A stretch of 64,000 bases of DNA, taken from Ilyonectria destructans (lineage: Eukaryota > Ascomycota > Sordariomycetes > Hypocreales > Nectriaceae). Positions 33,801 through 44,599 of the stretch are shown in pieces (positions within the stretch are counted from its first letter, which is position 1; each line of letters opens with the position of its first letter). The stretch spans positions 248,001-312,000 of the forward strand of contig JAHEWK010000014.1 in NCBI GenBank assembly GCA_020740775.1, in the 5' to 3' direction. A model generated the notes under the pieces. The model was not told where the DNA came from, did no database searches, and saw only the letters and a program-made list of their open reading frames with translations. A program made the translations under genes and the position numbers.

Positions 33801-34328
33801 TGACGAGCACTGGAAGGACTACCTCTGGTACTATGAATTCTTTGATGGTGATTCTGGGCGTGGTCTGGGTGCCAGTCACCAGTGTGGTTGGACAGGACTC
33901 ATTGCTCGCATGATCCACGATACTGGGTAAGTTTCTTGCTGTGAAAAAGAAATTGGGTGAAGTGCTAACTTGCAGTCAGTGTCAACTGTCGTCTCCCCCA
34001 AACCCCTCGAACGCCATCTATCGGGATGTCACACTACTTTGATGAAATGGTCAGCCGGACCGTCGATCATGGCGCCCATGCTAACGGCATGCCTCGTCTA
34101 AGACGGTCATCTACGGCACGCTCAATCGGAGCGCGTAGTGACTTTGATGACGACAGTCACTCGGCCCACTCAGTCCGCCTCGATGATCCAGAACGGGTCA
34201 GGCAGCGAAGCGTGGCTGATGTTCACATGCATAGCTACATCTCAGACCAGTTGAGCAGATACAGGGACGAGAGTCTCTCGGGCAACTACGAACATGACGA
34301 TGAGTTTGAAGCCAAGGCATCATCTTGA
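30825..34328 (+). CDS. GH63-like glycoside hydrolase family protein (yeast YMR196W relative)
   Basis: Predicted cytosolic (alpha/alpha)6-barrel protein of the GH63-like/MGH1-like group. Bacterial and yeast (YMR196W) relatives share WGPYLSERQW-, FPHDHARSR-, STPTHSYMK- and LPAYEWNF-type motifs; the biological substrate is not known. Exons are 30825-30948, 31001-31039, 31098-31215, 31268-31364, 31429-31431, 31485-32112, 32168-32627, 32682-33926 and 33980-34328 (3063 nt, 1020 aa). Seen are [100 protein letters not shown] and NSNWRGPIW. The fifth exon is a 3-nt microexon supplying the Thr of TPTHSYM. Introns 1 and 7 begin with GC rather than GT. The C-terminal ~105 residues are a disordered fungal extension. 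No signal peptide is seen. Confidence 0.9.
31429..31431 (+). other. Probable 3-nt microexon (ACT, Thr) of the GH63-like gene
   Basis: ACT is flanked by an acceptor (CATGACAG) and a donor (GTAATA), in phase 0. It restores the family-conserved Thr between DNTP and HSYMK. Skipping it (a single intron 31365-31484) also keeps frame but deletes that Thr. Confidence 0.65.
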
Positions 34329-34880
34329 AGGGCCCAGGGATGGACGTGGCGATCAGGAGAAAGGCGAATACGAATGTTCAGCATTGACATAGCGAGTCTA
34401 GACCACTGCTAGAAGGGCATGTACGACAGGGACTGGTTGACGATTAAAATACGGTGTCGCTGTATCTCGGGAAAAATTGAATCATGGCATACAACCGCCT
34501 AAGTAGAGTGTTTTTGGAATTTACCTTTATGTGAAGTGTGCCCGATGGATTGACCTATCGAATGTAGAGACTAGACAGTTCTGAATACTTGTCAAGAACC
34601 CCGTTAAACCTCCAACATCAATAGCGTCTACACACAAACAAGACATTCACGGAATGAAGAAAGAATCAATGGCCGGGGGGAATTGCATTTATTGCGCGCC
34701 CTATGCACACCCTCCTACACTATTCATTCCATCGACACCCCCCCGCAGCGGCAGAGCGCTCGGGATACAAAAGTCGGAGCCCAGCAGCTGGATGGGCCAT
34801 GGATGTGGTGGGTGAGCGGCCGAGGCCGAGCCCATGAGACGAGGCAAGGAGACTAAAGAGGTAGTTGTACTATGGTAATT
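34329..34880. other. Convergent 3' region of GH63-like gene and atp5
   Basis: Both flanking genes end here, so it should hold two 3' UTRs and transcription ends. No gene or repeat is recognised. Confidence 0.55.
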
Positions 34881-35934
34881 TTACAGGGAGTCGGTCAGGA
34901 GCTTGTTCATCTTGGCGATGCGGGCGGAGACGCTGAGGTCAATGGTTCGGTCGCCAATCTCGACGACGAGTCCGCCAACGATGTCGGAGTTGACCTAGAT
35001 GTTGATGTTAGGAGGGCATGTCTTGGATGGGGTGGCCTCCTGTGTGAAATTGGCTGAGGTTCGAGGTGGAACGTACAGTGTTGGTGACCTTGAGCTTCTG
35101 GCCAGCACCGATGTAGGAGGACTTGGAGACGGCAGCCTCCAATCGGCTGAGAGTGCGCCTGTCAAGAGCCTGGAAACGACATGTCAGCACATCGATTCAT
35201 CATTCCATGCCCCATATTGCAAGCGCGGCGAAGCCCATCCCTCCCTCGCTTCTCCTTCGTATATCCGACGGCCTGCGACACACGTACCTGAGCGCTGGTG
35301 ACGGTGACCTCAACCTCACCGCGGGCGGCGGAGATGAGGGTGGCGAACTTCTCAACGACGCCGGGGAGGAGGCCGAGTCGGTTGTTCTCAGCGAGGGTGT
35401 TGAGGAAGTTCTTGACGGTCTCGCTGGAGGCGCCAGACTGCTTGACGAGCTCCTCAACGATGGAGGACTTGTCGGCGTCGGTCAGGGTAGGGGCGGCGAG
35501 GATGGTGACCAGCTTGGGGTCCTTCTCGAGGAGGGCGCCGAGGTTGATGAGGGCGTTGGCCGTGGGGTCGAGGCTCGAGGTCTTGACGGCAGCCGTGTAC
35601 TAAATTGACGCAAAAATGTTAGCGACGGCGACGCGGACATCCATTGGCCCGACACGGGGACCCGACGAGGGCATTCGCGAAGCCAATTGGGGTCGACCGG
35701 GCACGAGAAAGGCCTCGGCGGGCCAAGTGTCGGACGTTGGGACGACTCTGGGCGGGAGGCTGCGATTACCAGAGCGGTGGCATAGGTGCCGTCGACGCCG
35801 AAGACGGCCACGGGGGCCTTGACCTCGGTGGGAGCCGCGGCGGCAGCGAACGAGCGGACGGGGGCGGCGCGGAGGGCGAGGGCGCGCTGGGGAGCGGCGG
35901 CCCGGACGGAGCGGAGGACTTGTCGCGAGAACAT
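34881..35934 (-). CDS. atp5: Mitochondrial ATP synthase subunit OSCP (Atp5)
   Basis: Oligomycin-sensitivity-conferring protein, linking the F1 head to the peripheral stalk of mitochondrial ATP synthase. Exons are 35770-35934, 35288-35599, 35077-35169 and 34881-34994 (684 nt, 227 aa), matching the family length. The first ~30 residues (MFSRQVLRSVRAAAPQRAL) form an Arg/Ala-rich mitochondrial presequence. Then come the OSCP helices (GTYATALYTAAVKTS, LVKQSGASSETVKNFLNTLAENNRLGLL) and the C-terminal beta part (NTVNSDIVGGLVVEIGDRTIDLSVSARIAKM). All three introns are phase 0 with GTAATC or GTACGT donors. Confidence 0.95.
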
Positions 35935-36675
35935 GGCTGCTGCTGGTTCGGGAGGGCGAATTGGCGATGGCGGAGGGCGGGAGGGAGGATGATGAGTTCG
36001 GCTGGCCGTAGAGCTCCCGGGTTTTCGATGCTCCAAGTTGTTGCTTTCGGCAATTTTCGGGTGTTGATGCCTGGGCGCCGTCAGGCATCCACTTTGGACG
36101 ATTACATAACACGCCTCAGTCCTCGAATTGTCGGAATCCAGAGTGAGACCTTCATAGTGGCTCTCATTCGTTTTGTCTATTTATTCTAGACCTCGAAATC
36201 TCCCTCGAGGAATGGATTCAACAGGTGCAATTAATGTGGGCTTGTTATCGCTCTGTGATCTGGTTGCATGTATCTAACACATCCAGCATCAACATATCAC
36301 TACGGCGAGTTAAGTAAGTCTTGTCAACCAGGGAGGGAAGTTAGAGTGAGTCGTCAATTCTGGTATAATCTTCATCATGAGCTGTCTTGTATTTTATCAC
36401 GTATAATTGCATTTTCTATGAGGGATTCAGTATTATGTTTGCAGAATTGAAGTCGATGTTGGTTGGTCGACCACACTTGAATAGACTTATACGGTCTATA
36501 GTCGGACGGCTGGAAGTTGGCCCGATGTCTGGTTCCTCGGGCTCCGTTCGCAATCAACACAACACCATCCGTCCCAACTCTCATCATAATGGTCGTGTAA
36601 TTAACATGCACTGTCTTCTAAGGTCCTGCCTCAACGCCGAAAACTCCCCAAATCGTGTCCATCAGCGCCCCTTGC
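35935..36675. other. Intergenic: atp5 upstream / mob1 downstream region
   Basis: Tandem leftward genes flank it, so it should hold the atp5 promoter and the mob1 3' end. The first ~100 bases next to the atp5 ATG are GC-rich; the rest is AT-richer. Nothing else is recognised. Confidence 0.5.
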
Positions 36676-37705
36676 TCAATCGCTCTTCAACATGCTGTCC
36701 ACGAGGTCACCCAGGGGTCCCCAGTAATCTCTTCCGCTCGCCAGACTGTGCTCGTCGACAAAGAGCACGTACTGCTTGAAGCTCGTGTTCAGGTGCGGCT
36801 CGAGACCCAGCTCCCGGATGACGGGGTAGTGGTGGCAGTAGATGTGGGCGTAGACGCGGTACATGCGCTTGAAGATCTGGCGCACGAGTGCTGGGAAGGA
36901 CTTTGGAAAGGGGACGCCTAGAAGAAGTGTAAGAGAGAGATACCAAAGTCAAGTCGCTTGAGGGACCACCTACCAATCTTGCTGGGCAAAACTTGTTCGT
37001 TGTCAATGTTGGCCTGAACCCATGCCATGAGTTGTTCGATGTATGCCGGGGCCGGCATCTTGGTTGGACGCTTGTAGTTTTCGCTGTCCTGCCAGAGGTA
37101 CTCGAACCTGTCACAGGTTAGCCTAGATCATCGACGGCACTTTTCGTGTAGGTAGCCATACTCATCAGTCGCCTTCATCTCCGGGCATGTTTGCGGCGAG
37201 CAGAACTCGGTAATGGCGCCGTAGAGGAGGTTGATTTGGTTGTAAAAGTCCACCACTATGCTCCGTTAGTCTCGTTTACCGCCCGCCTCCTTGTTCATGA
37301 TTCATTGTTCACTCACTGTTGACAGCCAGCCACTCATTCTCGTCCTCGCCCTCGGGTAGCTTGACGACCTTGCGCAGGCTCCCGCCGCCGAGCGTCACCT
37401 CGGCATACTGTCGCAGCTGGTAACTGGCCGCGCCGCCCTTGCCCACGCGCGGGCGAAACTGGTTCCTCGTCCGCTGGTTACTATCGTACACAATGTCCAG
37501 GTCAGCTACTTTCTCGTCGACGTAAGGCAGCGGTTCTATGGAGAGGGAGACGGGGATGATGGTCGTCTCCATCTGGGTCATAATCGACAAGGACTTGGGG
37601 CTGAGGTATCGGAACAACGACATGGCTATGCGATGGCGGGCGATGGATGATGGGATTCGGAGTCTGAGGGGAGCGGACTAACACGGTAGTCAAGAACTGG
37701 GCCAT
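36676..37705 (-). CDS. mob1: MOB1-type kinase activator
   Basis: Mob1-family adaptor activating NDR/LATS-type kinases (Dbf2 class) in the septation/mitotic-exit pathway. Five exons, 37683-37705, 37317-37480, 37162-37255, 36974-37107 and 36676-36917, total 657 nt (218 aa), the usual Mob1 length. The 23-nt first exon gives MAQFLTTV, and the next begins [10 protein letters not shown], exactly as in fungal Mob1 proteins. Zinc-site pairs are visible: CSPQTC, and the two histidines in AHIYCHH. Conserved blocks are [67 protein letters not shown] and [16 protein letters not shown]. The longer in-frame start at 37623 lies in the first intron and has no family similarity. The first donor is GTTAGT. Confidence 0.95.
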
Positions 37706-38253
37706 GATGGCAGCGGTCGGCGGCGATGTCGATGTCTCGAGGAGATGCAGCGCTACATTCCAGCGGTTAGCGGGGCAATCGAGGGCATGTGGATGGACAG
37801 GGCGACGAACAATGCAGTGTGTTGCCAAGACAGGCAGGTGACGGAGTTGTCTCTGAGGTCGACGCGAGGCGTGTAGCGTGTTCAGGTGGCCGGTATTGCT
37901 GCTCAGGGGAGGATGTTGTGGTGGTGGTGATGGTGGATGCGGTTTGCGGTTTGCGGTTTGCGGAATGCGGGCTGTGAGTTGCGGGACGTTGGCGTGTGAC
38001 CAAAGGCCCGCGCTCGCTGGCTGGCGATGACGGTGCCCAATTGTTTACACCATTTCCTGATTGGGCGTGGTTGCCACGGAGCCGCCGCTGTACCGCTACA
38101 GAACGTGTTGCCCCGCTTCCTCAACTTATATGGAACAAGCCTCAACCCCATCAATATGCATCCATGAAGATTAATTAATTGCCCGTTGTTTATCGCTCGT
38201 TGTTGTTCTGCCTGTTGATATGACTGGGTGAACCGGTTTGGTCAGCGACAGCT
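37706..38253. other. Intergenic: mob1 upstream / HET gene downstream, with short direct repeats
   Basis: Tandem leftward genes flank it. Around 37917-37965 there is a GGTGGTGAT-type repeat followed by three copies of TGCGGTT. No gene is recognised. Confidence 0.5.
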
Positions 38254-40902
38254 CTACACCAGCTCAATCTCCTCCAGACGCTCCCCCTGTGAACCGTCGG
38301 CCGCTTCGCCATGCATGATCCCATGCACATACGCGGCGCCTACAAAGTGGTATCTGCGAGCAGAGCACTTGTCGTCGAGCGATACCTTGGCCAATGCCTC
38401 CTCCACAGTCTCCTCCACAGTTTCCTCCACAGTCGTCTCCCTGAGAACTGCCGGCGTGCTCAACCCCGGCAAGATCCACACCTCATCCCCAGCCCTGGCC
38501 GACAGTGGCCCCGTCCCCAAGTACCGGTTCCCCAGCGTAAAGAGCTGTCTTCCGCCGTATGCCACGTCGAATGCCGTCGCGAAGCTCGAACAACTCTTGA
38601 ATAGCTGGCTGCCCCTCTCCATCTGGCCGTCACCCACCACTCGCGCCTTGCCGCTCATGACGTCGGCCGGGAAGTAGATGTCGACCGGGCTGCCGTCTGC
38701 GTTCGCCCGTGTTAGTCGAGAGACGGTGTATTGAAAGCTGTCCCACAGCACAGTGACCTCTTCGCGTGAAGGCGTGCAGCATTCGTCCCCGTCGCAGGCT
38801 GTAAGAGCGTCAAGGTCGTCGAGAACAGTCGCCATGCAGTCTTCGAAGGGGTTGTAAGGCTCAGGGATGACCTTAAAGACCCGACCACCGGGCGGCTTGT
38901 CGACTCCAAAGTGATTCAGTACCTGGGCATCTGCCGCGGTAAGAATCATGAGCATGGTGAATATCTTGAACTGGTGACCAAACTCGTCGGGGGCTCGTGG
39001 CCCAAACTTCTGGGCGTCGAAGAAACTCCCATAGGACATGTCCATGCACAAGGTCCTCCAAAGAGTATCTGTGAGACGAGAACTATCCCCATCCGCCTTG
39101 CTCGCCTTGATAGATAACGGTAGTTTCAACCACGACGGGTCAAAGAGAAACTTGTCTCCAGGTCTTGAGGCCGGCCTATTTCCAACCTGGCTAATCGTCC
39201 CTAGGCAAAATCCCCCCAGTCCCAATATCGGACTGTCAAGTCTGTCAGCTTTGAGTGGTCGGTACTCTAGCCCCTTGTCTGCCGCGAAGAGATTCGGGAT
39301 CGCATTGACTCCCGGCAACCCAAAGTCCGGGACCCAACTCGGCAGGTCTTCTCGTCGGTGAGGAGAGACAATGCAGCTCGAGAGCAAAGTGATACTTCCC
39401 GCCTCCAGCATAATCTGCCTTGCTGCTTCTGCGTAGACGCTCGCCACCGACCGTCGATAGTCCGACTTCTGCCGTTTCTCGCCAAACACATTCATAATAC
39501 CATGCAGCGAAAACACCTTGTCCCGTGGGTTCGACGCCAGAAACGTCCAGAAGCAGTGCACCAGCTCCTCCAGCGTAAACGTCTTCCTGTACAACAGAGC
39601 CTTCTCTGCATCCGGCCCCATTGCAGCGCTCATAAATGTCCGCCACTTGTACATCTCAGCCATGTTCCATTCCACAGCGACGCCAATTTGGCTCTCATGG
39701 ACGAAGTTCTTGGACCGGGACGTCCCTAACTTGGCTTCGTTACGCCGCAGCGCCTCGGCTACCATCCCGAGATCATACCAGGCCACTTTTCGCTTCCCAA
39801 TGTACATGAGCAGGGTATCCGGCAGAACGGCTTCTTGTACGATCCATGCACGCTTGAACCACTGCCGTTGGAAGATACCCGCCAAGGCGATCCACTCAGG
39901 CAAGGATATGATGGGCACTCCAGCGGCTTCGTAGTTTTCCTTGTCCTGTCCGCTATAAGGCACGATCTGGCTCTGCTGGAACTTGTCGATGTGTGTTGCC
40001 AGCGTTTTCAGTGTCTTGAGTCCTACTTCCGCCTCGTCATCTTCTGGGCCGAGCCAGGCCAGCACGAAGGTAGCTCGTGAATAAATCCTATCCATCATGC
40101 TCACCTGTGCGCTCTTCTCGTCAATGTCGTTCTGGTTGATGCATATCGCGTCCGCCCAGATGAGATCGTCTGCACCATATGGATCCTGGGAAATAGTTCG
40201 CAACTCCAAGTCGGGTCGGTCTGAAAGATTGTTAAGCACTGAGATAACTCCATCGTGGCCCCCAGCCATTGCAAGGTCCATAGCCGCCTTCCCCATGTTA
40301 TCCTTTGCTCCCAATAATGCCCCAGCCTTGCCTAAGATTTCGACACAGTCAGCGTGTCCATTTTCCGCAGCATAATGAAGTGCCGCCCGGCCTCGATCGT
40401 CTGCTGTATTCACCCACATTCCCCGTCTGATACGCCGCTCAACAATATTCGCAAGGCCCTTCCCTGCTGCGAAGTGGAGATACGTTTGGCCCTGCCCAAT
40501 CGTCCTGTTCAATTCATCCACGTACGCTGCACCGGGTACGGTGCTCAAGGCGTCATGGAGGTTCTTCTGGATATAGAGCACTTGCCCGTTGACGAGGATG
40601 GGCACCCCGTTCTCGGGCATGTATTCCGCATTGACCGCGTTGAAGTGGTCGAGTCCGTAGATGCCATCTGCGTGTGGGTTGCCCCAGGTATAGGACAGGC
40701 AATGGTACTGTAGGTCTTCACTATCAATGTTGCAGACTCGGATGTTGAAGCGCAATGTGCCATCAGGATCTCTGCCCGCGCGCTCGAAGAGTCTGATGGA
40801 CGATGTTGAGAGAGCGTCATAAACGAAAGGTTGTGGACCCGCTGTGTCGTGGCTCAGGCTTGAACTCATATTTGACTCTCTGGAAAAATTGAAATTATGC
40901 AT
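38254..40902 (-). CDS. HET-domain protein with ankyrin repeats inserted in the HET domain
   Basis: Heterokaryon-incompatibility (HET) domain protein; relatives trigger programmed cell death after non-self fusion, but most HET-domain proteins have no tested role. Single exon, 882 aa, starting at the first ATG (a second ATG is at 40869). The first conserved HET block, CLSYTWGNP, is at about 68-76 and LHDALSTV at about 115-122. Ankyrin-like repeats follow (TYLHFAAGKGLANIV, RAALHYAAENGHADCVEIL, KAAMDLAMAGGHDGV; about 140-225). Only then does the second HET block resume with WADAICINQNDIDEKSAQVSMM and FVLAWLGPEDDE at about 249-290. The C-terminal ~590 residues resemble the long tails of HET-domain proteins (WKRAWIVQEAVLP, RDKVFSLHG). 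A short VEET repeat is near residue 845. It is the only clear non-housekeeping gene here. Confidence 0.88.
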   Translation of the reverse strand: MHNFNFSRESNMSSSLSHDTAGPQPFVYDALSTSSIRLFERAGRDPDGTLRFNIRVCNIDSEDLQYHCLSYTWGNPHADGIYGLDHFNAVNAEYMPENGVPILVNGQVLYIQKNLHDALSTVPGAAYVDELNRTIGQGQTYLHFAAGKGLANIVERRIRRGMWVNTADDRGRAALHYAAENGHADCVEILGKAGALLGAKDNMGKAAMDLAMAGGHDGVISVLNNLSDRPDLELRTISQDPYGADDLIWADAICINQNDIDEKSAQVSMMDRIYSRATFVLAWLGPEDDEAEVGLKTLKTLATHIDKFQQSQIVPYSGQDKENYEAAGVPIISLPEWIALAGIFQRQWFKRAWIVQEAVLPDTLLMYIGKRKVAWYDLGMVAEALRRNEAKLGTSRSKNFVHESQIGVAVEWNMAEMYKWRTFMSAAMGPDAEKALLYRKTFTLEELVHCFWTFLASNPRDKVFSLHGIMNVFGEKRQKSDYRRSVASVYAEAARQIMLEAGSITLLSSCIVSPHRREDLPSWVPDFGLPGVNAIPNLFAADKGLEYRPLKADRLDSPILGLGGFCLGTISQVGNRPASRPGDKFLFDPSWLKLPLSIKASKADGDSSRLTDTLWRTLCMDMSYGSFFDAQKFGPRAPDEFGHQFKIFTMLMILTAADAQVLNHFGVDKPPGGRVFKVIPEPYNPFEDCMATVLDDLDALTACDGDECCTPSREEVTVLWDSFQYTVSRLTRANADGSPVDIYFPADVMSGKARVVGDGQMERGSQLFKSCSSFATAFDVAYGGRQLFTLGNRYLGTGPLSARAGDEVWILPGLSTPAVLRETTVEETVEETVEEALAKVSLDDKCSARRYHFVGAAYVHGIMHGEAADGSQGERLEEIELV

Positions 40903-41177
40903 ATCTTTATCCGTGACGAGCTGCGGCCTGTCGAGTTTGAATCGAGGTTAAAGGTCTGTGTAGGAGCAACGTGGTCGAATTTAGCTAGATGAATAGGCAC
41001 CAACTAAACTACCAACCATTCAGCCTCACCTTGGTAAGCGTCAATACCACCCTCATCGAATATTGGCTGCTAATTCTCACTAGAGTCATAAATATGTCAG
41101 TCTTTTTTCCTTCTTCCCTTTTTTAGCAAAAGAATCCTAGCTTCTTTACAGTTTTGACGTAAACCTTGGTTTCCCTA

Positions 41178-42929
41178 TTACCATCTGCCCCTGTTGCCTC
41201 TTCCTCTCCCTCGTCCTCTGCCTCGTCCTCCGCCGCGGCCACCACCACGACCTCCTCTACCACGGCCGAACCCTCTTCCTCCGCCGAAACCACCTCTTTG
41301 TGACGGCGATGGCCCTTGTGCTTTTCTCTCCTGCCTCTCCTCCTCGGATGCATCCCAGATGTTCTCAATACTCAGCAGTTCACAGAAAAGTACCGTTTGA
41401 GGGTTGCTGTACTCCTCCGGCTGCTCCTCCACAATCTCAGGATTTCCCAAGATATATGGCGGAGCCGTGACTTCAAAGTTTTCTGGAACATCCAGCTTGT
41501 TAGTCTTTACAATATTCTCCTCGACCCATGCTCTCTCTGCTTCGATGAGAGGAAGGTAGTGCTCCTCTCCCAGATCCGGTGGGGTCTGGGCCGTTGGGTC
41601 ACCGATGACAAGAGACTTGTGGAAGACTCGAGTGATTGCCAACCACTCTGGGTCATATTGTAAGCGATAGCGTGGCGAACTCTCACTGGGTGGGTGCTCG
41701 GCATTCATCTCCGGCTTCAAAGGTTGCATCTCACAGAGCTGGAGGAAATGCCGCCCTGGAAGGCACTTGTCGAGGGCCAAAAATCGGACTTCCTTATTTG
41801 TGATTCCCCGTGGTACTGGTTGGCCAGGTGTCCGCTTTGCTTGTGGCCGGGCGAAGGAAGCAGGAAGCTGAGCTCTCAACTCCTCCGAAACTTCACTCAT
41901 CTCTTCCTTAGCAGGCTCCGTCGTCTTAGCCTTAGGTGCCACTGGTTTCATCTCCTCCTCTTCATCATCGTCATCCATATCAAGGTCAATCTCGTCTGGG
42001 TTACTCTCCTTAGCAGCAGGAGCCACCGAGACAGCTTCAAGTTTGGGTTCATCCGCCTCGGCAACTTGCTCGTCGGCATAGGTCTTGAGAGCCCCAAATT
42101 TGACGTGCAGATGAGCTGAGAACCAGTATGGGGGCCTCAACCTGTCCATGACGTATTCCGCTGCCACACTTCCAAGGGATCCGTCCTTTGACTCCTGTCG
42201 GAAATCCGGCTTCTTTCTGAACAACCATTCCTGATCACCATGCTTCTCGATGGCACGTGGCCAGTCGTGGCTCAACCCTACGTCGACCTGGGTTTGAACG
42301 AGAAGCAACTTGCGCACATCAAATTCTCGGACGTGGTACCACGATTTGACGTCATCAGAATTAAAGGGCAGGCGCTCGTGGTGCGGTTTGCGGTAATCGA
42401 AGCCCTTCCAGATACCCGACAGGCCAGCGATGCGCAGAGGGCCGAGACGAAGGATGTTGGCGGCGCCGAGATAGTAGATATTGGGTGCGACCCAGCCGCC
42501 GTAGTAGAGCTCCCACAGGTGCGAACTTGCCTCGTGGTTTCCGGCAATGAAGATGGTCAGGTAGGGAGCCTTTCGCTCTCCCGAGTAGTACTGTGGAAAG
42601 TCGCCCAGGTGGCGGTACTTGACAGGGCAGGACATGATGCTCAGGTCTGCAGCATTTCGGCAGGACTAGATGTGTCTGTAAGCACAAAATTACCGGCAGT
42701 GAGTGGGTAGAATACCAACCTGGAAATCGCCGCCGATGATGAGAACATCGACACCATCCCAGCCACGGTGCTTGCACGACTCTGCCACGGAGGCGTAGAT
42801 GGCGTTGAGCGTGCCATGGCCCTGCGAAGAGAGATCAGTAAGCGGAATGCCGAACAGAGGAAGAATACGACTTACGCAGCCTTCGACAGCGACACGGACG
42901 CCCTGCGTTTCAAATGTGCTGGTGGCCAT
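41178..42929 (-). CDS. dbr1: Lariat debranching enzyme DBR1
   Basis: Metallophosphoesterase that cleaves the 2'-5' branch of excised intron lariats in the nucleus. Exons are 42876-42929, 42720-42821 and 41178-42665 (1644 nt, 547 aa). The first metal motif GCGHG is created by splicing exon 1 (EGC) to exon 2 (GHGTLNAIY). GGDFQ ends exon 2. AGNHEASSHLWELYYGGWVAPNIYYLG, LSHDWP and SAHLHVKFGAL complete the active site. An acidic linker and the DBR1 C-terminal domain follow. The tail (about 505-547) is an RGG/RGR-rich region, an RNA-binding feature. The start ATG gives MATSTFETQGVRVAVEGC. The introns have GTAAGT and GTTGGT donors. Confidence 0.95.
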
Positions 42930-43773
42930 CACTGTGGGTGGGATCGCGGTGTAGTCGCAAGGTCAGACCCGTTCCTTGGCGCCTGGGAAAGAAGGCCCTG
43001 GCAATTTGATGGTTTCCAGTCACCACCAAATGGAACTGCCGCTCAACACACTGCATCAAGCACAACCGGCAGGATCAGAACAGACGAGAATACTCTAACG
43101 TAGCAAGAACGAACAGCATATTGGTACAACACGATGTTTTTTTTTAATGATCAAGTAGATCGGGACGCACTTTCACTCAGAAATCTGCCACGTTGAAGGC
43201 ATGCAAGTTTGTCAAAATCTTTGCAATGGAGTGCCAAATTACTATTGATGTCTATGGACGTCACAGCTTAAGTGCTATAAATCAAGATATGATATAAGGT
43301 TTGTTGCCCTGCAGAAAAAGCGAAGTCTCAATGCGTCAACTGAGCCACGCAGAGTGAGAGGGATACATCAATCTTCCAAGTCTAATAGACGTTCAACCCA
43401 CGGAGGAGTAGAAGGGAGGAACGCATATGCTGAAATGGTGTTTCAAAGAAATGAGTATTGAGCGGTAGATAGCTCATCAATCATCATATAAACATCACGA
43501 GGGCCCCAGGTCGTGGTTGGGTTAGAGGCCATCATCGTGGCTTCTGGTGATATGATCGTCATTATTCATGAACGGCGGCAATCATCCTTTGATTGCTGAC
43601 TTTGTCTAGCCAGGAAGACGGACATCGAAATCAAACAAGTAGCCTTACCGTCCCAACTCCAATACTCCCATATGCTCGCTGCGTCCCGACAAGGGCGCAG
43701 GCAGGTATTGATGAATGCAGGTAAAATAGCAGAAGATGCATGTGTGACAGACAGGGCCAATGTTTTAGTCATC
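42930..43773. other. Intergenic: dbr1 upstream / elongin C downstream region
   Basis: Tandem leftward genes flank it, so it should contain the dbr1 promoter and elongin C 3' end. There is a T run at 43136-43145. No gene is recognised. Confidence 0.5.
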
Positions 43774-44599
43774 TCACTTCATGCTCATGTTCGCCCTGGC
43801 GGAAATTAGTATCAATGCATCCCGCCCGGGAAGGGTGGTCGGGGTGCGTACTGGTCCAGGCCCAGGTAATCCGCTGCAGCTAAGAGCTCGAGGCAGAGCT
43901 CAACGGGGATGTCCATGTCAGGAACGTCCTCACTGTTCTGGTATCGGTACCAGTAGTGGAAGTACTCGACCACTTTGTCAAGAACCATTGCACTGTTTTG
44001 TGACCAGCAATCAGCCTCTGACCTTTTTTCTCCATGGAAGTGCGAAGTGCGAGTTCAGATGCGGTCAGGTCAAGTGTAGTGAGCAATCAACCAGAACCAC
44101 AGGGCGGAGCCAGTGGTTCTGTCAAGAAACAGCAGGTTCTTGTCATCAATCCGGGTCAGGCGAGAGCTTGGGCGCAGCCGAGGCCATCATGGAAGCCGGG
44201 GGAGGCAAAGGGGAGAAAAGCAAACAACCAGCGGGCAGCACATGGATGGCAATGACCTACCTCATCTCCTGAAAGACACAGCGGGCGTCCTTGGCCTCGG
44301 CGAACTGGCCTGTAGATTGTGTGAGCTGGGTTGGCTCAATCTCCTGTCCAAGCTTCGTCCACTCTACCGCTGCTGATGCTGCTGCTGTTCTGCTCCAGGC
44401 GTAGCGAGCGTAGCATAGCATAGCATAGCGTAGCGCAGTGTAGCGAGTGTGCCGCGTGTGGGAAGTGCGTTCACCTACTCCTCACGTCGAGCATGCCCTT
44501 GATGATTGGGCTCACCATGGCGGCCTCTCGGAGCACGACAAACTCGAATCCATCGGCGGAAACGAGCGTGATATACTTGCTGGGTGTTTGAACGTCCAT
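43774..44599 (-). CDS. elc1: Elongin C
   Basis: Skp1-fold adaptor of Cullin-RING ubiquitin ligases and elongin complexes. Exons are 44479-44599, 44261-44309, 43852-43992 and 43774-43795 (333 nt, 110 aa), close to the ~100-112 aa of the family. Conserved blocks are SKYITLVSADGFEFVVLREAA, SPIIKGML, AMVLDKVVEYFHYW and DVPDMDIPVELCLELLAAADYLGL. The last exon adds only QANMSMK. That 56-nt intron has a TACTAAT-like branch site, but reading through it instead would give an alternative end, YAPRPPFPGGMH. A TAGCA repeat lies in intron 1. It is divergent from the rho4 gene. Confidence 0.9.
44401..44445. repeat. TAGCA/TAGCG repeat in elongin C intron 1
   Basis: Imperfect tandem pentanucleotide units (TAGCA, TAGCG) inside the 169-nt first intron (44310-44478) of the elongin C gene. 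Confidence 0.8.

Noticed and set aside
33160..33918. 252-codon - strand frame opposite the GH63-like gene
   Set aside because: Shadow of a conserved exon; no domain.
37481..37623. Longer N-terminus of mob1 starting at 37623
   Set aside because: The [10 protein letters not shown] region is the first intron. The MAQFLTTV exon at 37683-37705 matches the Mob1 family start.
41178..41300. RGG-rich end of dbr1 as a separate repeat element
   Set aside because: It is in frame with the DBR1 protein and is a typical RNA-binding tail.
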